From positions 1 to 9,416 of the forward strand of contig JAUIJG010000198.1 in NCBI GenBank assembly GCA_030431355.1: a stretch of 9,416 nucleotides of DNA. The letters run 5' to 3'. The notes beneath the pieces were generated by a model. The model saw only the letters and a list, made by a program, of their open reading frames with translations, was not told the origin of the DNA and did no database searches. Positions 1-3,899 of this stretch are shown piece by piece; positions within the stretch are counted from its first letter, which is position 1, and every line of letters begins with the position of its first letter. Source of the DNA: a bacterium (GTDB taxonomy: Bacteria; Cyanobacteriota; Vampirovibrionia; Obscuribacterales; Obscuribacteraceae). A program made the translations under genes and the position numbers.

Positions 1-55
1 CCTGGAATTTTTGCCCATCTTCTAGTTTTGATAGTTCGCAAACTTTCAACCTCAT
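1..55 (-). CDS. Possible 5' end of a gene leaving the left edge
   Basis: An ATG on the minus strand at 55 opens a frame that stays open to the window edge: 18 codons, beginning MRLKVCELSKLEDGQKFQ. The residue mix (charged, no runs, no rare clusters) looks like a normal protein start, but the piece is too short to assign to a family. No clear Shine-Dalgarno site precedes it. If real, it is divergent from the peroxiredoxin gene, and the 70 bases between 56 and 125 would hold both promoters. That would also argue against the TTG at 57 as the start of the peroxiredoxin gene. It could equally be a chance open frame. Confidence 0.33.
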   Translation of the reverse strand, partial: MRLKVCELSKLEDGQKFQ

Positions 56-125
56 TTTGCCGTTAAAGACCAGCCATGTGCTTATAATAGTCCTTTCCTC
101 GTATTCCTCCGGCAATAACGACAAC

Positions 126-929
126 ATGGACAGGTATAAGACATTGACCATACACCTGAGCAGAATTTTTCAACCTTTATTGAGACCCCTGGCGGCTCTG
201 ATTATAGTGGTGGGCCTTGGCGGTCTGGCTGCTGAATCTAACCCGAATCCTGGGGTAAACAATACAAAAGCATCCGGTCTCACCGGAGCGCTTGGAGCCA
301 GGGCTAAGCAGTCTGCTCAATCCAAATCCATATCACCGGCGAAGAAGAAAGTTATGACCGATGCCATTGAAGAGCTTAGAGCAAGCAAGATCGTGGATGG
401 TGTGTTGAAAGAAGGTCAGCCCATGGTGCCTTTCAAGTTAAAAGGAGCCGATGGCAACTATGTCTCTTCCAAAAGTATGCTTGAGAAAGGACCGCTTGTG
501 GTGGTCTTTTACAGGGGGGGATGGTGTCCATACTGCAATTTGAATCTTCGCTATCTGGAGAAGAATCTATCCAGGATTAAAGAAGCTGGAGCCGGACTTG
601 TGGCAATCTCTCCTGAAACCCCTGATGAGAGCTTGAGTACGAGAGAGAAGAACGAATTGAAGTTCCCGGTCCTGAGCGATCCCGGTAATGAATATGCCCG
701 TAAATTGGGGCTTGTGTTCAAGCTGCCAAAAGAGCTGATCTCGGTTTATAGAGATTTTGGAATTGATCTTGAGAAGTCGAACGGTGATGATTCCTGGGAG
801 CTGCCCCTGGCGGCAACCTTTATTGTGGACGCTGACGGCGTGGTCAGAGCGCGTTTCGTGGACGAGGACTACAAGAAGAGAATGGACCCCGAAGACATTC
901 TTAAAGGACTTAAAAGTCTTAAGAAGTGA
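126..929 (+). CDS. Secreted/membrane-anchored peroxiredoxin-like (AhpC/TSA family) protein
   Basis: This 267-residue protein has a thioredoxin-fold, AhpC/TSA-type domain from about residue 98 to the end. The active-site stretch is FYRGGWCPYCN, with Cys134 and Cys137 forming a CxxC pair. That is the pattern of the 'peroxiredoxin-like' branch, which reduces peroxides or exchanges disulfides using an outside thiol donor. Later family features are visible: a VAISPE strand, FPVLSDP, and the LPLAATFIVDADG strand near the C-terminus. Residues 15-38 are a hydrophobic segment (LLRPLAALIIVVGLGGLAA) after a basic N-terminus, read as a signal peptide or N-terminal anchor, so the enzyme probably acts outside the cytoplasm. 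A Ser/Ala/Lys-rich linker joins it to the domain. The frame is open back to a TTG at 57. I chose ATG 126 because it places the signal at a normal distance from the N-terminus. Neither start has a clear ribosome binding site. The exact substrate is unknown. Confidence 0.85.
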   Translation: MDRYKTLTIHLSRIFQPLLRPLAALIIVVGLGGLAAESNPNPGVNNTKASGLTGALGARAKQSAQSKSISPAKKKVMTDAIEELRASKIVDGVLKEGQPMVPFKLKGADGNYVSSKSMLEKGPLVVVFYRGGWCPYCNLNLRYLEKNLSRIKEAGAGLVAISPETPDESLSTREKNELKFPVLSDPGNEYARKLGLVFKLPKELISVYRDFGIDLEKSNGDDSWELPLAATFIVDADGVVRARFVDEDYKKRMDPEDILKGLKSLKK

Positions 930-935
930 ATTTGG

Positions 936-2543
936 CTAAAGCCTGCCTTCCAGGGAGATGATCACATTTGCCCTGGTATCGTATGTGGGGGCTTCATAGC
1001 TGGGTCTTTGTTTGTCTAGAATTTTTTTGTAGGCATAGCTCAGCTTCTTAGATATCCGAGCGCCGGGCTTTTCTGCGTTCATCACAAAGTCGTCCCTGGA
1101 CAATTTCGTATCCATGATCTTGTTTAATCTATCTATGGACGAATCTATCTCAATACCATGTGTATTAACATCTTTAGAAATTAGTTCGGAATACAATTCT
1201 ATGTAGATTGTATTGATTAAGGGGGCTGCCAGTTTGTCGGTTCTCTCTCCAATGCGTTTTTCAAGAATGGAGATTGACTCTTTCAGGTCGTTTCTTGCTC
1301 CTTCTAAGTCCCCGGCATAGAATTTTGCCACCGCCAGATCGTTTAAATCTTCTGCCATCGCGATGGCTCCTATGGAAGGTTTATATCTACGGTCATATTT
1401 TAGGGCTATGTTCAAGATTTTGAGAGCGTTTATTTCCTGATTGCGTTTTAGTTCCAGAATTGCCAATCGGTCTCTGACTCGATTTGTGAGAATATTGTGT
1501 TTGCCGATTGTTTCGGACCAGATAGTCTGGGTCCTTTCGTACATTGTTTGCGCTTCTTTGAAGTTGCCTTGCGCTTCGTAGATGCGACCCAGATTGAAGG
1601 TCACATCAGCCACAAAGCGGTGCTCTTTACCTATATCGTTTTCGTAGAGAGAGAGTACATTGAGGTAAATTCTCTTTGCCTCTTCCAATTTGCCCTGGCA
1701 GCGAAGACATTCAGCCAGGTAGAAGTCCGTGTCGGCCACCACGGCGCTCTCTTTGTCCAGAAATGCTTTGGAGATAGTGGACACCGGATGGCAGAGCATC
1801 TCGCTTGTTTTGTAGTCTCCATTAATCCAGAACTGATAGGCTACCTGGTGAAGTCCAAAAGCAATGGCGAGGAAGAGAAGCGCTGCCACCATACCTGCTT
1901 TGACTTTCTCCAGTGGTGAAGATGTATGTTTTGAGTCCACCAGGGATCTTGATTCTTGATCTTCTGCAGAATGGCTCAGGGACTCCGATGAAAATGTCTT
2001 TTCCAGATGTTCTTTCAGTCTATTGAGAGAGTGAGGCGCCGTTCTTCTGGATAGGGCTATGATGATTGTGAAAACTACCATAGGCACAAGCACCGAAATC
2101 AGTATTGTATAAATCAGTGGTATTATATTTGGAGACAGGTAGACGGAAGCGACGAGGGCGATAATTGCCCCAGCCAGGGCGCCGCCAGCCTGTTCCATTA
2201 CATAAGATATTAGAAGCCCTGGTTTGGAAGTTAGAAGCAGTCTGGCTCTACCATCATCATCTTCTTCCAGTTTGCCCACAAGACGTGGCTGAATCAAACC
2301 TTTAATGTATCCACAGTTCTCTTTCATCTCAAGGGAGTTGTCGGTGACTTTGCCGGCTAGTGTATCTACTTGCCGGACCTCATCCTTACTCCCTCTTTCT
2401 TTGAGAGATTTGTTATCCTCTTTCTCTATCTCTCTGGCTGTCAGACCGAGCTCTACCAATTTTAGTTTTACGGTCTCTACGTCCTCATCGGTTTTAAGAA
2501 CGAAGGAGGACTTGCTAGCCAGTATAAATTTATCAAAGTCCAT
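936..2543 (-). CDS. Membrane protein with TPR repeats
   Basis: The product has 535 residues. The N-terminal 110 residues are charged and likely cytoplasmic. Hydrophobic segments follow at about 116-136 and 140-164, a polar loop at 165-213, and a third segment at about 215-235. The remainder is helical with tetratricopeptide-like repeats. The clearest are 270-300 (DFYLAECLRCQGKLEEAKRI) and 312-346 (FNLGRIYEAQGNFKEAQTMY), with weaker ones near 354-384 and 398-430 (NDLAVAKFYAGDLEGARNDL). TPR domains are protein-binding scaffolds. With three membrane helices the TPR part would sit on the opposite side from the N-terminus, probably outside the cytoplasm. The ATG at 2543 lacks a recognisable Shine-Dalgarno site. 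It lies 22 bases after the stop of the small gene at 2566-2730, so the two are probably co-transcribed. Its stop lies 6 bases from that of the convergent peroxiredoxin gene. I do not recognise a specific family, and the partner and role are unknown. Confidence 0.85.
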   Translation of the reverse strand: MDFDKFILASKSSFVLKTDEDVETVKLKLVELGLTAREIEKEDNKSLKERGSKDEVRQVDTLAGKVTDNSLEMKENCGYIKGLIQPRLVGKLEEDDDGRARLLLTSKPGLLISYVMEQAGGALAGAIIALVASVYLSPNIIPLIYTILISVLVPMVVFTIIIALSRRTAPHSLNRLKEHLEKTFSSESLSHSAEDQESRSLVDSKHTSSPLEKVKAGMVAALLFLAIAFGLHQVAYQFWINGDYKTSEMLCHPVSTISKAFLDKESAVVADTDFYLAECLRCQGKLEEAKRIYLNVLSLYENDIGKEHRFVADVTFNLGRIYEAQGNFKEAQTMYERTQTIWSETIGKHNILTNRVRDRLAILELKRNQEINALKILNIALKYDRRYKPSIGAIAMAEDLNDLAVAKFYAGDLEGARNDLKESISILEKRIGERTDKLAAPLINTIYIELYSELISKDVNTHGIEIDSSIDRLNKIMDTKLSRDDFVMNAEKPGARISKKLSYAYKKILDKQRPSYEAPTYDTRANVIISLEGRL

Positions 2544-2565
2544 AAAAAAGATTGGAGAATAGAGG

Positions 2566-2730
2566 TTAGTGCCTACTTCTCGGAGAACGGTAGAGGTTGA
2601 AGTTTGTTCTTCTGGCTCCCAACTTCATCATACCGATGAATGTGGTGCCTATAAGCCCAAGGATCATAAATTTTGCAGCACCGGACCTTTTTACTCCCAG
2701 GGAGAGTAATACTACCAGTAGTTTAAACAA
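2566..2730 (-). CDS. Small hydrophobic protein (54 residues), upstream partner of the TPR gene
   Basis: This frame starts at a TTG (2730) and runs 54 codons to TAA at 2566. The product begins MFKLLVVLLSLGVKRSG. It has a second hydrophobic stretch at about residues 21-38 (FMILGLIGTTFIGMMKLG), then a basic tail (ARRTNFNLYRSPRSRH). It looks like a small membrane protein with one or two short helices. Three things support it: a strong ribosome binding site AGGAAG six bases before the TTG, a well-placed promoter just upstream (2760-2788), and its position 22 bases before the TPR membrane gene on the same strand. An internal ATG (residue 22) is an alternative, shorter start but lacks a good ribosome binding site. 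I do not recognise the family. The frame is short, so chance cannot be excluded, though hydrophobic-then-basic composition with these signals is unlikely to be noise. Confidence 0.5.
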   Translation of the reverse strand: MFKLLVVLLSLGVKRSGAAKFMILGLIGTTFIGMMKLGARRTNFNLYRSPRSRH

Positions 2731-2736
2731 GTAACA

Positions 2737-2744
2737 CTTCCTTT
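2737..2744 (-). promoter_or_regulatory. Ribosome binding site deciding a TTG start
   Basis: On the minus strand the sequence reads AAAGGAAG, then six bases, then TTG at 2730. This is one of the best Shine-Dalgarno matches in the window and is the main reason for choosing the TTG start of the 54-residue small protein. Confidence 0.5.
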
Positions 2745-2759
2745 CTATCTTTATAGTGA

Positions 2760-2788
2760 ATTGTCGACCTATTTGATCTTGATGTCAA
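2760..2788 (-). promoter_or_regulatory. Sigma70-type promoter for the small protein and TPR gene
   Basis: On the minus strand a perfect -35 box TTGACA (2788-2783) is followed by a 17-base spacer and GACAAT (2765-2760). GACAAT matches the -10 consensus at four of six positions, including the second A and final T. Transcription would start near 2753, giving a leader of about 23 bases before the TTG at 2730. No competing promoter is visible directly upstream of the TPR gene at 2543, which supports joint transcription. Confidence 0.5.
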
Positions 2789-2795
2789 ACCGACT

Positions 2796-2848
2796 CTTTA
2801 TCAGCGCTACGGGGCGATATGTCTATCGGGGGGGGGGGCCTGATAAAG
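2796..2848. repeat. 9-bp inverted repeat enclosing the G11 run
   Basis: CTTTATCAG at 2796-2804 is perfectly complementary to CTGATAAAG at 2840-2848. The 35 bases between contain a smaller hairpin, CGATA-TGTC-TATCG (2815-2828), and the run of G at 2828-2838. As RNA this would be a nested hairpin. As DNA it could be a two-part binding site next to the -35 box at 2783-2788. Confidence 0.5.
2828..2838. repeat. Homopolymer of 11 G
   Basis: Eleven consecutive G are read at 2828-2838, by far the longest homopolymer in the window. It is not inside any supported gene. Tracts of this length are prone to slippage during replication, and also to sequencing or assembly length error, so the exact count is uncertain. 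Confidence 0.9.
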
Positions 2849-2861
2849 CTTTTGTCTATAA

Positions 2862-2898
2862 ATCAGTCATTTGACCGATAGCGAATTGGTTGACTGAT
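2862..2898. repeat. 8-bp inverted repeat
   Basis: ATCAGTCA at 2862-2869 is perfectly complementary to TGACTGAT at 2891-2898, with a 21-base centre. It lies 14 bases after the previous inverted repeat. No T run follows, so it is not a standard terminator. It may be an operator or leader hairpin. Confidence 0.45.
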
Positions 2899-2947
2899 GG
2901 ATTCTCGAAATGCTGTGGAATGGATATGATTTTTTTAGGTGGGCTTG

Positions 2948-2972
2948 CTGCCGTCTCAGAAAAGTTCGGCAG
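2948..2972. repeat. 6-bp GC-rich inverted repeat before the 98-residue ORF
   Basis: CTGCCG at 2948-2953 pairs with CGGCAG at 2967-2972 around a 13-base loop. It ends about 20 bases before the TTG at 2993. No T run follows on the plus strand, so it is a possible leader hairpin rather than a terminator. Confidence 0.35.
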
Positions 2973-2992
2973 ACTCTTTCGAGGTATGAAAG

Positions 2993-3289
2993 TTGGATCG
3001 CGTTGACAAAAAGGTCTTTGGCCTGAAGATGTTGAATTTGGTTTCTTTGCCGCTGGATTCTGTTGCGGAATCATCAGAGCCGGAGACCGATGGTGACTTC
3101 TTGACGAATTTGTTTGTCTCTTTAATTCTATCCATAGGATTGTCTTCTGTTTATTCAGCCTTTCTTCAAGCTGCCGTCAGAGCACAGAAACTTGAATCGG
3201 ATCTTGTAACCAGTGAAGCAATGGCAGAGTTTATTGATATCGGCTCGAGTTTGAATGAGAGATTTGTTTCGAAAATCTCCGATGTTTGA
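2993..3289 (+). CDS. Hypothetical small membrane protein (98 residues)
   Basis: The frame begins at a TTG (2993) eight bases after a GAGG site (2981-2984). The ATG at 2986, only one base after that site, opens a frame of six codons and is unlikely to be used. The product has an acidic N-terminal part (VAESSEPETDGD), one hydrophobic segment at about residues 36-58 (FLTNLFVSLILSIGLSSVYS), and a mixed charged tail. It looks like a single-pass membrane protein. An internal ATG at residue 13 is an alternative start. Its last 35 bases overlap the next ORF in another frame, so the two may be translationally coupled or be one gene split by a frameshift. I do not recognise the family. Confidence 0.42.
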   Translation: MDRVDKKVFGLKMLNLVSLPLDSVAESSEPETDGDFLTNLFVSLILSIGLSSVYSAFLQAAVRAQKLESDLVTSEAMAEFIDIGSSLNERFVSKISDV

Positions 3290-3773
3290 GCGATTCTTAC
3301 CAAGATGGGTGGACTTATTTATGAAAAATCAAATCAATACAAGGAATAAGTTTATAGAGCTGGAGAGGCTAGCGGCCAGGTTGAGTTCGAGCCAACAGGC
3401 CGAAGCGAAAGTCACTACTGTTGCTGATACAGGGGTCGAGGCCGAAGCTCTGCATCAACTATTTAGTGCCGCAACAGGCGGCGCTTCCGACCAGGCAGAT
3501 GAGGCAGGATCTCAGGCAAAGCCTTCGCCTCGCATGACCCATCAAGAATTGCTTGCCATGAAGGAGTCTTCCAGTAAGGTGGGAGAGCCCAGGGTGCAGC
3601 TCCTCCAATCTGCTTTGCATATGCTTGTGAAAGGTGGTCTGACTGTAAAGGGCTGGTTTGTGCTAAGAGATCCCAGAAGAAAAGTTTGTCAACAGATAGG
3701 CCACGAGTGCTCCCATTGCGGTATGAGAGTTTCCTATCAGAGTGAATCGCAAGAGCTCCCTCACCGCTCTTGA
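3255..3773 (+). CDS. Hypothetical protein (172 residues), overlaps the preceding ORF
   Basis: This frame opens with ATG at 3255, immediately after an in-frame TGA (the bases read TGAATG), with no clear ribosome binding site. Other ATGs at 3282 and 3321 are possible starts. The middle is Ala/Glu/Gln-rich and looks like coding sequence: ELERLAARLSSSQQAEA, then VEAEALHQLFSAATGG and MTHQELLAMKESSSK. This region is probably helical and soluble. The end is unlike the rest, with CQQIGHECSHCG containing three Cys and one His, which might bind a metal or might be out-of-frame reading after an error. Minus-strand frames over the same bases are less protein-like. The function is unknown. It precedes the kinase gene on the same strand, but the 120-base gap and the TATAAT box suggest the kinase has its own promoter. 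Confidence 0.42.
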   Translation: MRDLFRKSPMFERFLPRWVDLFMKNQINTRNKFIELERLAARLSSSQQAEAKVTTVADTGVEAEALHQLFSAATGGASDQADEAGSQAKPSPRMTHQELLAMKESSSKVGEPRVQLLQSALHMLVKGGLTVKGWFVLRDPRRKVCQQIGHECSHCGMRVSYQSESQELPHRS

Positions 3774-3860
3774 TGATTCCAGCCTCACAGTCGGTGCTCT
3801 CTGCTTTCTTTCCCTGTGTTTGCAGGCATTTGGAAGCAGGGAGTTCCGGCTTAGAGGCTG

Positions 3861-3866
3861 TATAAT
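3861..3866 (+). promoter_or_regulatory. Likely -10 box (TATAAT) of the kinase gene
   Basis: A perfect TATAAT stands 27 bases before the kinase ATG, which would put the transcription start near 3873 and give a leader of about 20 bases. No -35 box is recognisable 16-18 bases upstream, so an activator or a different sigma factor may be needed, or the match is chance. Confidence 0.35.
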
Positions 3867-3873
3867 CATTCTG

Positions 3874-3899
3874 TACCATCTATATAGAGTGACATGGTA
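3874..3899 (+). repeat. Inverted repeat pairing with the kinase start codon
   Basis: TACCAT at 3874-3879 is complementary to ATGGTA at 3894-3899, which contains the start codon of the kinase. The 14-base loop includes the palindrome CTATATAG (3880-3887) and the weak GAG of the ribosome binding site. In the mRNA this could hide the start codon, but a six-pair AT-rich stem is weak. Confidence 0.3.

Larger units (their letters stand above)
2789..2992. other. Noncoding stretch between divergent units, rich in inverted repeats
   Basis: I see no convincing gene in these 204 bases. They hold a run of 11 G, three separate inverted repeats listed individually, and short echoes of one motif: CGATA at 2815-2819, TATCG at 2824-2828 and CCGATA at 2875-2880. 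A TATAAA at 2857-2862 could be a -10 box for the plus-strand ORFs, but no -35 box stands at the right distance. The stretch is outside the leader of the minus-strand transcript, so any RNA structure would belong to a plus-strand leader. The palindromes could instead be operators. Confidence 0.45.

Noticed and set aside
57..125. Longer start (TTG at 57) for the peroxiredoxin gene
   Set aside because: It adds 23 residues before a normal signal peptide, has no ribosome binding site, and would leave no room for a promoter if the left-edge minus gene is real.
934..943. GGCTAAAGCC hairpin between the peroxiredoxin and TPR stops
   Set aside because: Four pairs around a two-base loop without a T run is too weak for a terminator.
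1497..1919. Plus-strand frame of 140 codons inside the TPR gene
   Set aside because: It is the antisense shadow of clear TPR coding sequence, with unusual Cys/Phe/His-rich content.
2856..3074. Minus-strand frame of 72 codons in the inverted-repeat region
   Set aside because: Low-quality composition, no ribosome binding site or domain, and it overlaps the better supported 98-residue ORF.
3780..3860. CAGCCTC / GAGGCTG inverted repeat around the gap before the kinase
   Set aside because: Seven bases with a 67-base interval and no supporting structure; likely chance.
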